A stretch of DNA of 64,000 nt from Leucobacter sp. cx-42 (GCF_014529985.1 NZ_JACVMU010000003.1:124001-188000); one strand, 5' to 3'; positions 50,688-60,083 are shown, counted from the first letter of the stretch. Translations and numbers: made by a program. Notes: generated by a model not told the origin, from the sequence alone.

Positions 50688-51767
50688 ATGGCAATCACCG
50701 TTCGTCCCATTTCGCAGGGCTCCACGCTCGCCGGCAACCGCCTCTCAAAGCGCACCCCGTGGATCACCCTGGCTGCGTCCTTCCTCGCTTCGGCCGGCCT
50801 CTTCGCGCTGCTCGCAGTAGCTGGCGGATCCGCCTTCTCCATCGTCGGCACCGCGCTCGTCGGCGCAATCACCTACATGGTGGTCATCACGGTCCTCTCG
50901 GCCTCCGTCGAGGGTCGTCGCCAGGCAAAGGATCGCTTCGTCACCGCACTCGTCACGAGCGCATTCATCGTCGCGATGGTGCCCCTGATCTCGGTCTCAA
51001 TCACCGTGATCTCAAACGGCATCGGCCGCATGGATGCCGAGTTCTTCAACTCGTCGATGCGTAACGTCACCGGTGAGGGCGGCGGCGCACTGCACGCGAT
51101 GATGGGCACGCTCCTCATCACACTCGCGGCAACGATCATCTCGGTTCCCCTCGGCTTGCTCACCTCGATCTACCTCGTCGAGTACGGCCGCGGAAAGCTC
51201 GCGAAGACCATCACCTTCCTCGTCGACGTGATGACCGGTATCCCCTCGATCGTCGCCGGCCTGTTCGCGTATGCGCTCTTCGCGCTCATCCTCGGACCCG
51301 GCGTGCGCATGGGCATCATCGGCGCAGTGGCGCTCTCCGTGCTCATGATCCCGGTCGTCGTGCGCTCGAGTGAAGAGATGCTCCGCCTCGTTCCCAACGA
51401 GCTGCGTGAAGCCTCCTACGCGCTCGGCGTTCCGAAGTGGCGCACAATCTTGAAGGTTGTCCTGCCGACCTCGATCGCGGGCATCACGACCGGTGTCATG
51501 CTGTCGATCTCGCGCGTCATCGGTGAGACCGCTCCCCTGCTCATCACCGCAGGCTTCACCGCATCGATGAATTACAACCTCTTCTCGGACCGCATGCAGT
51601 CGCTCCCGGTCTACGTGTACACGCAGTTCGCGAACCAGGGTAACCCTGCTTGGGCGTTCCTTGAGCGTGCATGGGCTGCGGCTCTGCTGCTCATCCTCAT
51701 CGTGATGGCGTTGAACCTCCTCGCCCGCCTGATTGCGCGATACTTCTCGCCGTCATTCGGCCGCTAA
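50688..51767 (+). CDS. pstA: Phosphate ABC transporter permease PstA
   Basis: 359 residues. An N-terminal region with extra helices (~25-100) precedes the permease domain, making it longer than E. coli PstA. The EAA loop reads [28 protein letters not shown] and [15 protein letters not shown] is the PstA/PstC signature. [19 protein letters not shown] is a further family landmark. Works with PstC as the membrane channel for phosphate. pstB follows after 35 bases. Confidence 0.95.
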   Translation: MAITVRPISQGSTLAGNRLSKRTPWITLAASFLASAGLFALLAVAGGSAFSIVGTALVGAITYMVVITVLSASVEGRRQAKDRFVTALVTSAFIVAMVPLISVSITVISNGIGRMDAEFFNSSMRNVTGEGGGALHAMMGTLLITLAATIISVPLGLLTSIYLVEYGRGKLAKTITFLVDVMTGIPSIVAGLFAYALFALILGPGVRMGIIGAVALSVLMIPVVVRSSEEMLRLVPNELREASYALGVPKWRTILKVVLPTSIAGITTGVMLSISRVIGETAPLLITAGFTASMNYNLFSDRMQSLPVYVYTQFANQGNPAWAFLERAWAAALLLILIVMALNLLARLIARYFSPSFGR

Positions 51768-51802
51768 TCTTCCACCGACTCTCAGAAACGAAAGACAACA
51801 CC

Positions 51803-52582
51803 ATGTCGAAGCGCATCGAGGTTTCAGACCTCAACGTCTACTACTCGAAGTTCCTCGCCGTCGAAGGCGTCACCATGAACATCGAGCCCCGCAGCGTGAC
51901 CGCGTTCATCGGTCCCTCGGGCTGTGGCAAGTCCACGTTCCTCCGCACGCTCAACCGCATGCACGAGGCAATCCCCGGCGCACGCGTCGAAGGCGAGGTC
52001 TTGCTCGACGGTGAAGATCTCTACGGCGCAGGCGTCGACCCCGTGCTCGTGCGTCGCCAGGTTGGTATGGTCTTCCAGCGTCCGAACCCGTTCCCGACGA
52101 TGTCGATCCGCGAAAACGTACTTGCTGGCGTGAACCTCAACAACCGCAAGATCTCGCGCACCGATGCTGACGACCTCGTCGAGAAGTCGCTGCAGGGCGC
52201 GAACCTCTGGAACGAGGTCAAAGACCGCCTCGACAAGCCCGGCTCGGGCCTCTCGGGCGGTCAGCAGCAGCGTCTCTGCATCGCCCGCGCGATCGCGGTC
52301 TCGCCCGAGGTACTCCTCATGGATGAGCCGTGCTCGGCGCTCGACCCGATCTCGACGCTCGCAATTGAGGACCTCATCGATGACCTGAAGAAGGACTACA
52401 CGATCGTCATCGTGACTCACAACATGCAGCAGGCGTCACGCGTCTCCGACCGCACCGCGTTCTTCAACATTGCGGGCACCGGCAAGCCGGGCAAGCTCAT
52501 CGAATTCGACGACACCTCAAAGATCTTCTCGACGCCTTCCGTACAGGCCACCGAGGACTACGTCTCGGGCCGTTTCGGCTAA
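51803..52582 (+). CDS. pstB: Phosphate ABC transporter ATPase PstB
   Basis: 259 residues starting [23 protein letters not shown]. Walker [10 protein letters not shown], the PstB-specific RTLNRMHE and [18 protein letters not shown] segments, signature [14 protein letters not shown], Walker [14 protein letters not shown] and [19 protein letters not shown] are all present. It drives phosphate import. The ribosome site is weak (GAAAG), as is common inside this operon. A 20-bp hairpin follows; no phoU is seen directly downstream. Confidence 0.97.
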   Translation: MSKRIEVSDLNVYYSKFLAVEGVTMNIEPRSVTAFIGPSGCGKSTFLRTLNRMHEAIPGARVEGEVLLDGEDLYGAGVDPVLVRRQVGMVFQRPNPFPTMSIRENVLAGVNLNNRKISRTDADDLVEKSLQGANLWNEVKDRLDKPGSGLSGGQQQRLCIARAIAVSPEVLLMDEPCSALDPISTLAIEDLIDDLKKDYTIVIVTHNMQQASRVSDRTAFFNIAGTGKPGKLIEFDDTSKIFSTPSVQATEDYVSGRFG

Positions 52583-52594
52583 CGAGCACGAACT

Positions 52595-52638
52595 CACGTA
52601 GAGCGGGCCGGGGCAATCGCCCCGGCCCGCTCTACGTG
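52595..52638. terminator. Strong bidirectional terminator after pstB
   Basis: CACGTAGAGCGGGCCGGGGC and its exact complement form a 20-bp stem with an AATC loop, separating pstB from the convergent surface-protein gene. Confidence 0.9.
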
Positions 52639-52662
52639 TATGTCAGCCTCGTCAGTGCCCGC

Positions 52663-54609
52663 CTACTTGCGGCCGAGGCGGCGGCTGGCAATCAACGCGC
52701 CACCGGCAAGCAGCATGACCGCGCCAAACGCGATCCACTGATTCGGACCATTGACCGCACCCGTCGCCGCCAACGCCGTAGGCTTCCCGCCCACCGGCTT
52801 CGCCGTGTCAACCGGCTCCGTCGGAACCACAGGATCAACCGGTTTAACCGGATCAACCGGATCAACAGGCTCAACCGGGTCCACAGGCTCGACCGGGTCA
52901 ACAGGCGCTTCCGCAAACACAGCCTCAACCGCGCCAATATCTGCCAGCTCGACCGTATTCACCGGGTCGGCCTGCGGCCGCACCAAACCACGCTGATCAG
53001 TCGCCAAACGCGCATCAACCGAATCACTCGCCGCACCGACGAGCTTTGAAATGCTCAACGGATCCGCCTGATCAATCAAGCCAGGCACATGCACGGCAGC
53101 GGTGTACTGCAACCCATCAACATCGACGGCAACCTCTTCAAGATCACCGAGCGCAAGCTCATCACTCGACGCGACCACACGAGCCCCTGGCACACCCGAC
53201 TCAGGGATGTCGGTCGGCTCTGTCGAATACGCGACATGATCCTCGACAACAGTAATCTTGTCCCCTGCCTGCCCGTTATACAGGATGAGTGGTGGCTCTT
53301 CTCCGGTGTCAATGACGGTGTTCGTCAGTCGAACAGTGGAGTCAATACCCGGGCCGATAATGATTTCTGCACCAACAAACGTTGTATGTTCGAACACATA
53401 GTCTGCACATGACGAGCGTTCCAAGCTGAGGGCCACCCCTATTTCCGTTGATGAGCTGAACGTGCTGTTCTGCAACCGCAGTATGTTTGGGCGTGTAGGG
53501 CACGGTTCTCCGGCGGTTCCGTTGCTCTCAATGCCTCCACTTGGTATTGCTAGGTCGTTTACACTCGAGTTTTGGCCTGTGGCCACGTTGTCAACAAATG
53601 AGGAACGTTCGACCAGCACCAGGTCACCTACGTTGGCTGTGCCTCCATCACCAATGGACTCTCCGCCATACACGTTGTCCACAAGGATCGCCCCCGCGTC
53701 TTCGCCAGAATTCTCTCTAAAGAGGTTTCCTTCGAGGTGTACAAGTGGTTCTTCAAGGACATAGGGAGTACCGTCTTCTGAGACTGCATCGACGCTCGCA
53801 ATGAAAATTGCACCAGCGTTTTCATCTGGAATAGTGTTTCGGAGGAATGTGGATCCGGAGACATGCACAGAGGATCGCCGTCCCGGCTCAAAGGTAAGAG
53901 TCGCGCCGATGTTCAGAGCCGTCATCTGGTTGTCAGTGAAGCGTGAGTTGTGAATATGCACTTCGGTATACAAGTCCTCCGGCTCGAAATCCAGCACAGC
54001 ATCACCTGGACCCATGTCGCTGAAGTCACTGTTGTCAACGATGAAATACTCAAGCGAATCAGGGTCTGGAAGGTAGATCCCACTTCTCCCGAAGCCCTGT
54101 ATCGAACTGTCATAGAGTCCGAACTGCTGCACCTCCTCACCTACATAGATTCCCTCGTCTGTATCGAGCAAACCTGTCAATTGCAGGTTGTCCAGCTGCA
54201 CAACAAATTCCGGGGAAGCTGGGCCCTCGAACTGCAAGAATTCGCCGCTTCCCAAATAGTCGCGTGTGATCGTAGGGCGAGTATCACCGGCACCTTCACC
54301 TCGCAGGATGACACCACCGGTGACGACCAGCCGACTCTTCACCAGGATGTTGAGCTCTGCATCGATGACGATCTCGTCGAGCCCGGGTGACGCGTTCGCC
54401 TGTGCAATTGCTGTACGCAGCGTGCCCTCGTCCAAGGTGTCGGCCGGATTGGTGACCCGAATCATGCCCCCCGGACCGGCAGAACACACCAACCGCTCAA
54501 TTCCGTCACAGTTTTGCTGCACAACCTCAGCGTGCGCTGCAACTGGGATGAGGCTCATTCCGATCAGGCCGGCAACAATGCCGCTGACCAGCAAGGTATT
54601 ATTTTTCAT
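52663..54609 (-). CDS. Wall-anchored right-handed beta-helix surface protein, copy A
   Basis: 648 residues; ATG with GGAG seven bases upstream. Signal peptide to about AHA-EVV. RVTNPADTLDEGTLRTAIAQ and ASPGLDEIVIDAEL open a CSLREA/beta-helix domain, and residues ~60-430 show short turn-forming repeats with regular N and S/T positions (FDNSDFSDMGPG, IHNSRFTDNQMTALNIG). The last ~215 residues, including a (P-V-D/E/K-P) repeat of ~40 residues, LAATG at ~613-617, a membrane helix and RRLGRK, are identical to copy B. It is a probable adhesin or polysaccharide-binding protein anchored by class E sortase. It lies 45 bases downstream of copy B, so the two are cotranscribed. Confidence 0.8.
   Translation of the reverse strand: MKNNTLLVSGIVAGLIGMSLIPVAAHAEVVQQNCDGIERLVCSAGPGGMIRVTNPADTLDEGTLRTAIAQANASPGLDEIVIDAELNILVKSRLVVTGGVILRGEGAGDTRPTITRDYLGSGEFLQFEGPASPEFVVQLDNLQLTGLLDTDEGIYVGEEVQQFGLYDSSIQGFGRSGIYLPDPDSLEYFIVDNSDFSDMGPGDAVLDFEPEDLYTEVHIHNSRFTDNQMTALNIGATLTFEPGRRSSVHVSGSTFLRNTIPDENAGAIFIASVDAVSEDGTPYVLEEPLVHLEGNLFRENSGEDAGAILVDNVYGGESIGDGGTANVGDLVLVERSSFVDNVATGQNSSVNDLAIPSGGIESNGTAGEPCPTRPNILRLQNSTFSSSTEIGVALSLERSSCADYVFEHTTFVGAEIIIGPGIDSTVRLTNTVIDTGEEPPLILYNGQAGDKITVVEDHVAYSTEPTDIPESGVPGARVVASSDELALGDLEEVAVDVDGLQYTAAVHVPGLIDQADPLSISKLVGAASDSVDARLATDQRGLVRPQADPVNTVELADIGAVEAVFAEAPVDPVEPVDPVEPVDPVDPVKPVDPVVPTEPVDTAKPVGGKPTALAATGAVNGPNQWIAFGAVMLLAGGALIASRRLGRK
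52673..53200 (-). repeat. Identical 528-bp 3' cassette, copy in gene A
   Basis: Base-for-base identical by eye to 54668-55195 (offset 1,995). It covers the end of the beta-helix, the Pro-Val repeat, the LAATG motif and membrane helix; sequence diverges immediately on both sides. Confidence 0.9.
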
Positions 54610-54654
54610 TCGTGCTCCGTACTCATCAGTGTTGCGCTGAGGAAGCGCCGCACG

Positions 54655-56595
54655 TTACTGTTTCCGTCCGAGGCGGCGGCTGGCAATCAACGCGCCACCG
54701 GCAAGCAGCATGACCGCGCCAAACGCGATCCACTGATTCGGACCATTGACCGCACCCGTCGCCGCCAACGCCGTAGGCTTCCCGCCCACCGGCTTCGCCG
54801 TGTCAACCGGCTCCGTCGGAACCACAGGATCAACCGGTTTAACCGGATCAACCGGATCAACAGGCTCAACCGGGTCCACAGGCTCGACCGGGTCAACAGG
54901 CGCTTCCGCAAACACAGCCTCAACCGCGCCAATATCTGCCAGCTCGACCGTATTCACCGGGTCGGCCTGCGGCCGCACCAAACCACGCTGATCAGTCGCC
55001 AAACGCGCATCAACCGAATCACTCGCCGCACCGACGAGCTTTGAAATGCTCAACGGATCCGCCTGATCAATCAAGCCAGGCACATGCACGGCAGCGGTGT
55101 ACTGCAACCCATCAACATCGACGGCAACCTCTTCAAGATCACCGAGCGCAAGCTCATCACTCGACGCGACCACACGAGCCCCTGGCACACCCGACGCCGG
55201 GCGATCATCTGGCTCTGAAGAATACGCGACATGATCCTCGACGATCTCGAGAGGATCTGACAGGTACTGTGGCGAGAACGGCTGGTCGCTGCCAGTATCA
55301 ATGACAGTGTTCGTGAGGAACAGGGCCGCGTTTTCAGCGTCAGCTGTTGAAATTCCGCCACCAACAAACGTGGAATGGTCGATTTCAAAGCCCATGCAGT
55401 CCGCCCGGCCAAGATGCATGGCATATGTTCCCGGGATATCGCTACTGAACGTGCTGTTCAAGATGCTCAGGCCCGTAAGCTCCGTACGGCACTCTTCGGG
55501 TGTAAAGCCTGTCTCAGACTGGCCGCGTCCCACGTAGAGGTGATTCGCGCCATCAGCTGGCTCTTCTGTCAGGTTGTTCACGAATGAGTTGCGTTCAATC
55601 ACAACGAGTTCGCCCAGCTCTGAGCCAGGCACAAACTCGTCGGCTTCACCATCGATTCCAGAAATGTAAACGGCGCCTGAGCGACTGCCGATGTTATCTC
55701 GGAAGAGGTTACCCTCGAGGTGCAAAAACGGCTCGTCAATCTTGACGGCTTCTGGATTCTCCAGTCTCAGTTCTACTCGCCCGAGATCGATTGCTCCGGC
55801 GTCGTACCCGCCAGCATTGTTCGCAATGAATTCACTGCCTGAAACATGTAGAGACGTCTTGTCCCCCATGTGTTGGCCTCCCAGGCTGGAGTCCATAACC
55901 ACCGCGGCCATTTCATTGTTTTCAAAGCGGGAGTTATGAATGTCCAAGCGCGTGGTGGCGTCTTCTGCGCTGAGAAGCAGCACGCCTTCGCCCGGTCTCA
56001 TATCGGTGAACTCGCTGTTTTCCACCAGGAAATGTGAGAAATCGCCCTCGGTGCTGAGCCGCAATCCCTTGTCGGCGAAACCGCGCATACTGCTGTCGTA
56101 CATGGCAAAGCGCATGGGCCCGTTTGATACCCTGACCCCCGAGGCCTCATCGTTTGCGCCCTCCATGTCGAGGTTTTCAAATTGCACCGTGAAATCGGCG
56201 AATTCGGGACCCGAGACGTAGAAGAGGTAATCACCGTCTTTGGTGTTTCCGCGTATCGTCGATCGCGTCTCGAGGTTTCCTTCACCCCTCAGGATGAGCG
56301 CATCAGTGATCTCAATTTCGCTCAAGACCTCAATCGTTAGCTCTGGGCCAATGATGACTTCGTCCAACCCCGGTGATTGGTTCGCGCTTTCGATGGCTGC
56401 GCGAAGCGTGCCTGATGTCAAAGTGTCTGCCTGGTCGGTGACTCGATAGCTAGTGACGGCTTCAGCTGAACACACCATTCGTTCGACTCCATCGCAGAGC
56501 TGTGGTTGTGGTTCTGCCTGCGCAGCACCCGAGATCAAGCTCATCCCCACGAGGCCGGCGACAATGCCCAGCCCCAGTACGGTGTTCTTCTTCAC
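54655..56595 (-). CDS. Wall-anchored right-handed beta-helix surface protein, copy B
   Basis: 646 residues from a GTG with GGGAG six bases upstream; this start (MKKNTVLGLGIVAGLVGMSL) aligns with those of copies A and C. After the signal peptide come RVTDQADTLTSGTLRAAIESANQSPGLDEVII and ~380 residues of beta-helix with the repeated pattern FLVENSEFTDM / LDIHNSRFENNEM. These parts are only moderately similar to A. From SGVPGARVVASSDELALG to the end the protein equals A, with LAATG at ~610-614 plus one extra Gln at the C-terminus. The contrast of a diverged front with an identical back indicates recent gene conversion or duplication. Confidence 0.8.
   Translation of the reverse strand: MKKNTVLGLGIVAGLVGMSLISGAAQAEPQPQLCDGVERMVCSAEAVTSYRVTDQADTLTSGTLRAAIESANQSPGLDEVIIGPELTIEVLSEIEITDALILRGEGNLETRSTIRGNTKDGDYLFYVSGPEFADFTVQFENLDMEGANDEASGVRVSNGPMRFAMYDSSMRGFADKGLRLSTEGDFSHFLVENSEFTDMRPGEGVLLLSAEDATTRLDIHNSRFENNEMAAVVMDSSLGGQHMGDKTSLHVSGSEFIANNAGGYDAGAIDLGRVELRLENPEAVKIDEPFLHLEGNLFRDNIGSRSGAVYISGIDGEADEFVPGSELGELVVIERNSFVNNLTEEPADGANHLYVGRGQSETGFTPEECRTELTGLSILNSTFSSDIPGTYAMHLGRADCMGFEIDHSTFVGGGISTADAENAALFLTNTVIDTGSDQPFSPQYLSDPLEIVEDHVAYSSEPDDRPASGVPGARVVASSDELALGDLEEVAVDVDGLQYTAAVHVPGLIDQADPLSISKLVGAASDSVDARLATDQRGLVRPQADPVNTVELADIGAVEAVFAEAPVDPVEPVDPVEPVDPVDPVKPVDPVVPTEPVDTAKPVGGKPTALAATGAVNGPNQWIAFGAVMLLAGGALIASRRLGRKQ
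54668..55195 (-). repeat. Identical 528-bp 3' cassette, copy in gene B
   Basis: Partner of 52673-53200; same orientation, so recombination between them would delete the 5' part of A and the 3' part of B and leave one in-frame hybrid gene. Confidence 0.9.
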
Positions 56596-56654
56596 TGAAT
56601 CTCCCATAGCCCTCACTATTGTGAGCGATCACTCACAAGCAGCACACAGGGGAA

Positions 56655-56750
56655 ACGCTACCTCGGGGCAAGATAAAACACCAGAGAAACATAGCTCAGT
56701 CATAAGTCGCGCAGACTGTCCGCAGGCGGGCGTAAAACACCAGACCACGA
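56655..56750 (-). promoter_or_regulatory. Promoter region of surface gene B (shared with C)
   Basis: TAGCGT on the minus strand (56655-56660) within AACGCTAC, and a GGGCGTAAAA...CCAGACC element at 56728-56750, both recur upstream of gene C with the same ~77-base spacing. TAGCGT fits a -10 box about 60 bases before the start. Confidence 0.45.
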
Positions 56751-56753
56751 AGC

Positions 56754-56795
56754 GAGAGTCCCTTCCCCGGGGGTTCTCTTGGGGAAGGGACTCTC
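56754..56795 (-). terminator. Terminator of surface gene C
   Basis: GAGAGTCCCTTCCCC and GGGGAAGGGACTCTC form a perfect 15-bp stem with a 12-base loop, 21 bases past the stop of gene C. No T run. Confidence 0.75.
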
Positions 56796-56815
56796 ATCTC
56801 AGACAGGAGTGGGCG

Positions 56816-58795
56816 TTAGTTTTCCGTGTCCTGGCTGTCCTCGCTTTTACTGCGCGCCTCGCGCTTGCGCAGCAGACGGTTAGCCCCGAAGAGCGCACCA
56901 GCCGCAACCACCAGCACTCCGGCGAGCACGAACCAGTTCGTCGCATTCATCGCTGAGCCGGTGTTCGCGAGCGTCTGCTGTGTGGTCTCGCCCTTTGGTG
57001 CAGTTGGGGTTGGGTCTCCGGGCTTCGGATCCACCGGCTTTGGATCCACCGGCTTTGGAGTTTCGGGTTCCACCGGAGGGGTCGTATCTGTGACCGCGAC
57101 ACCTTCAACCGCGCCAATCGTGGGCAGCACAAGACCGCGTGCGGTTGCAGCACCGGGGCGCGCGCCACCGGCCTGGTCGAATGCGAGGCGCGGATCCTCC
57201 GATGCCACACCAGCCCCAGTCAACACTGATGCCACCTCAGTCTCTGCACCAGCGATAAGGCCAGGTATCCTCACCCGTGCCGCGTACGACAGGCCTTCGT
57301 TCTCTGTCGCAACCGAGCTAAACGCATCAAGTGCGAGATCACTGCTCGGCGCAACCACACGACCCGGACCCGCGGAAATGAGCCCAGCATCAGGCTCGGT
57401 GCTGTAGCCAACGTGATCTTCAAATAGCGCAACTGGGGTCCACTCTCCAACCGCCACGAACGGCTGTTCGGATTGCGTGTCAAACACCGTGTTGCGGAGG
57501 AAGATACCAGCTTTGAATTCTGAACTAGTGTCGCCGACGGCAATGCCAGCACCAATGAAAGTCGCGTGATCGATTTTGAAGGCCACGCAGTCTGCTTCAT
57601 CGATGCGCACCGCGGCATCGCTCGAGGTCTCTGCGCTAAATGTCGAGTTCAAGATGTGCAACGGAGTGAGACCGGTGAAGCAATCTTCTGGGGTTGGCGC
57701 GTCAATCTCGGGTTCTGCATATTCAATGAGGATGTCGTTTGCCCGAACATCGCCATCTTCAGCGGTATTGTTTTCAAACGATGAACGGTCTACGACGACG
57801 AGCTCGCCGTAATCAGCAGAGTTTGTCGCGTCTTCAAGGTCACCGTCAATGGAACCAAGATAGAACGCTCCTGCGCGTTCACCGAGATTCCCACTGAAAG
57901 TGTTCCCTTCGATTCGGACAATCGGCTCTTCGAAATGCACTTCCTCTACTTCAACCGACTCAACGTCTACACCGTCAACCGAAATCGCCCCCGCTTCTGC
58001 GTAGTGCGCAATGTTGTTCACAAATTCTGAACCCAACACACGCAATGTGGGCACTGCACCGTCGGTTCCAGATAGCTCACCCTCGAGACGAATCGCGGTG
58101 GCCTCGTTGTCGACGAAGCGAGAGTTCCGCACCTCGAGGGAAAGCAGAGAGTCCTCAGTCATCGCTTGCACGACGCCAGTTCCTTCTCCGATGTTCGTGA
58201 ATTCACTGTTCTCGATCACGATCTGCTCAAGGGTGTCATCTGGCTGGAAGTCGAGGGCAAACTCTCCGAATGCCCGCATGCTGGCTTCGTACATACCAAA
58301 GCCGACGAGTCCGTCTGCCACAAGGATGCCACCGCCATCCCGCCCTTGCCCATCGAACGTCAGGTTTTCCACCTGCACGACAGCATCCGAAGCAGACACG
58401 TCGTACACTTCCAGCACGGGGTAGGGATCGACTTCCTGAGAACCAATTGTGGCGCGTGTTTCTGTATCGCCTTCGCCCCGCAAGATCAGACCGTCGCTGA
58501 TCATAATCATTTCTTCAAGCTGAATCTCCAGCTCGGCGTCAATCACGATTTCGTCCAAACCGGGGCTTGAGTTTGCCTGCTCGATAGCCCAGCGCAGTGA
58601 CCCTACCTCGGGAGTATCTACCGAGTCGGTGGGTATTTCCACGCGGTACGATTCGACCGTGTCATCGGAACATACCAATCGCTGCACGCCGTCGCAGTCT
58701 TTCGCCGACAGCGCCGCGTACGAGGCAGTCGGCACCAGGCTCATTCCGATCAGCCCTGCCGCGATACCCATGCCTAATGCGGTGTTCTTCTTCAC
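56816..58795 (-). CDS. Wall-anchored right-handed beta-helix surface protein, copy C
   Basis: 659 residues from a GTG with AAGGGAG six bases upstream. Signal peptide MKKNTALGMGIAAGLIGMSL, cut near SYA-ALS. RVEIPTDSVDTPEVGSLRWAIEQ and ANSSPGLDEIVIDAELEI open the same beta-helix domain as A and B, followed by matching motifs (IENSEFTNIGEGTG, LEVRNSRFVDNEATAIRL, IRIEGNTFSGNLGERAGAF). The C-terminal third is its own: a short (P-K-P-V-D) linker, LANTG at ~609-613, a helix and a long charged tail (REARSKSEDSQDTEN). It is the oldest-looking or least converted of the three. It has its own terminator and a promoter region like that of B. Confidence 0.8.
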   Translation of the reverse strand: MKKNTALGMGIAAGLIGMSLVPTASYAALSAKDCDGVQRLVCSDDTVESYRVEIPTDSVDTPEVGSLRWAIEQANSSPGLDEIVIDAELEIQLEEMIMISDGLILRGEGDTETRATIGSQEVDPYPVLEVYDVSASDAVVQVENLTFDGQGRDGGGILVADGLVGFGMYEASMRAFGEFALDFQPDDTLEQIVIENSEFTNIGEGTGVVQAMTEDSLLSLEVRNSRFVDNEATAIRLEGELSGTDGAVPTLRVLGSEFVNNIAHYAEAGAISVDGVDVESVEVEEVHFEEPIVRIEGNTFSGNLGERAGAFYLGSIDGDLEDATNSADYGELVVVDRSSFENNTAEDGDVRANDILIEYAEPEIDAPTPEDCFTGLTPLHILNSTFSAETSSDAAVRIDEADCVAFKIDHATFIGAGIAVGDTSSEFKAGIFLRNTVFDTQSEQPFVAVGEWTPVALFEDHVGYSTEPDAGLISAGPGRVVAPSSDLALDAFSSVATENEGLSYAARVRIPGLIAGAETEVASVLTGAGVASEDPRLAFDQAGGARPGAATARGLVLPTIGAVEGVAVTDTTPPVEPETPKPVDPKPVDPKPGDPTPTAPKGETTQQTLANTGSAMNATNWFVLAGVLVVAAGALFGANRLLRKREARSKSEDSQDTEN

Positions 58796-58852
58796 TGAGG
58801 CTCCCTTGGTTACAGCGGACGCGAAACTTCGCGCACAAGTCACACACAGGAA

Positions 58853-58950
58853 ACGCTACAGAACACCCTAGGCGACCACAAGAGAAACAAGTCATTACTC
58901 AAATCAGCCAGCAGCAGCGCCCAAACGGGCATAAAAAATACCAGACCGCA
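58853..58950 (-). promoter_or_regulatory. Promoter region of surface gene C
   Basis: On the minus strand TTGTGG, 17 bases, then TAGCGT (58853-58858) form a plausible promoter ~50 bases before the start. A GGGCATAAAA...CCAGACC element at 58927-58950 matches one upstream of gene B. Confidence 0.5.
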
Positions 58951-59082
58951 GAAACGCCTCTCGGCGGAAGGCCGCTCGAAGCGGCAAAAGTTGGAGCCCG
59001 GGGTTACTGCGGCCCGGCACTTACATTGTAGCGCCAGGCCCCCGACCGCTCATGTGAGATGCAGATCGGGCGATCCGCACCC

Positions 59083-59712
59083 CTACTCGAGCTCGCCGAA
59101 GCGCCAGCGCTCGGATCCGGCGGCGAGCTCGGCGCCGATCGAGGCGTAGCGCAGCGCTCGGGCCGTGAGCTTGGAGGCCTCGGCCGGGTGGTCGGTGTCG
59201 AGTGAGTCGGCGAGATCCGCCGAACCCATCGACATGATCTTTGCGTATGCCACCGCGCGATCGAGCGCGTCACCCAGGTCGCCGACGAAGGCGCCGGTCA
59301 AGATCGTGTCACAGAGATCAGTGATCGTCTCGGGCGTGACGGGTTCCATAGCGCCGGCGACCGCGGTGTCGATGGTGCCGATGCGGGCGGATCCGCGCCG
59401 GAACAACTCAGCCGTCATCTCCGCGTTGGAGGCAACTACGCGCCGCAGCAGGAATAACCGCCACAGCACACCAGCCAGCGTGTGCGTGCTCTGCTTCGAC
59501 CACAACTCGGCGAGGTCGCTAATGCCATCACCCGCTGCGATTTCCAGCACGCGTGCAATCACGACCGGATCAGCGGTCTGTCGAACGCGGTGTAGGAGCG
59601 CCCATGACGTGTCATGCGCGAGCTGATTCTCGATGCTCGGATCTTCCGCGCCAATCACCCAGTTGAACGCATGATTCGGCTGAACCATCGGCTTCTGGAA
59701 ATCTCGGCTCAC
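59083..59712 (-). CDS. Conserved actinobacterial protein of unknown function
   Basis: 209 residues from a GTG with GGGAG eight bases upstream, starting MSRDFQKPMVQPNHAFNWVIGAEDPSIEN. The body is all-helical: LAHDTSWALLHRVRQTADPVVIARVLEIA, ELWSKQSTHTLAGVLWRLFLLRRVV, then repeated Ala-rich helices. I recognise it as a conserved family in Microbacteriaceae and relatives whose members are often mislabelled in databases as RNA polymerase beta subunit; it bears no resemblance to RpoB. An earlier ATG-based start at 59910 would run through the terminator of the adjacent tRNA gene. Function unknown. Confidence 0.7.
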   Translation of the reverse strand: MSRDFQKPMVQPNHAFNWVIGAEDPSIENQLAHDTSWALLHRVRQTADPVVIARVLEIAAGDGISDLAELWSKQSTHTLAGVLWRLFLLRRVVASNAEMTAELFRRGSARIGTIDTAVAGAMEPVTPETITDLCDTILTGAFVGDLGDALDRAVAYAKIMSMGSADLADSLDTDHPAEASKLTARALRYASIGAELAAGSERWRFGELE

Positions 59713-59883
59713 GTTTCTCCCGGTTCGATTGGCTTGCGGCTGGCTGCCCGCGGCTGGCCTCCGCGGTCGGTTGCGCGACGTCCAGGATAGACCCACTTCG
59801 CGGGTGGCGCGTTCAGGAACCGTTGCGGCGAGCGCGGGTGATGCAGTGGGGCGCGGATCGGGGCATAGCGCCCCAAACAAAAA

Positions 59884-59914
59884 CCCGGTGCAGCTCGCAA
59901 TGAACTGCACCGGG
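59884..59914 (-). terminator. Terminator of tRNA-Lys
   Basis: CCCGGTGCAG and CTGCACCGGG form a 10-bp stem with an 11-base loop; on the minus strand TTTTTGTTT follows. Confidence 0.9.
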
Positions 59915-59920
59915 TGAGTG

Positions 59921-59992
59921 TGCCCCCAGTAGGGATCGAACCTACGACCTGCGGATTAAAAGTCCGTAGCTCTACCGCTGAGCTATAGGGGC
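59921..59992 (-). tRNA. tRNA-Lys (anticodon UUU)
   Basis: The minus strand folds into a full cloverleaf: acceptor GCCCCTA pairs with TGGGGGC, the D arm is AGCTCAGCGGTAGAGCT, the anticodon arm ACGGA-CTTTTAA-TCCGC places TTT in the anticodon, and the T arm contains GGTTCGATCC. Discriminator base A; the 3' CCA is not encoded. A T-tract terminator follows. Confidence 0.97.
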
Positions 59993-60083
59993 GCGACCTC
60001 TAGCCTAGAGCATTCGCGAACCCACTTTGCACCACATTTCACAGCGGGTTGCGATGTCAGTGGTCTCTGCCAAACTGGGCATC

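Noticed and set aside
52840-52912. Short repeats in the Pro-Val-Asp region that resemble a CRISPR-like array
   Set aside because: Units are 9-18 bases, in frame, without spacers, and encode a proline-rich wall linker; no cas genes are present.
16670-58843. Insertion sequences or prophage around the surface loci
   Set aside because: No transposase, integrase or terminal inverted repeats with target duplications were seen; variation looks recombinational.
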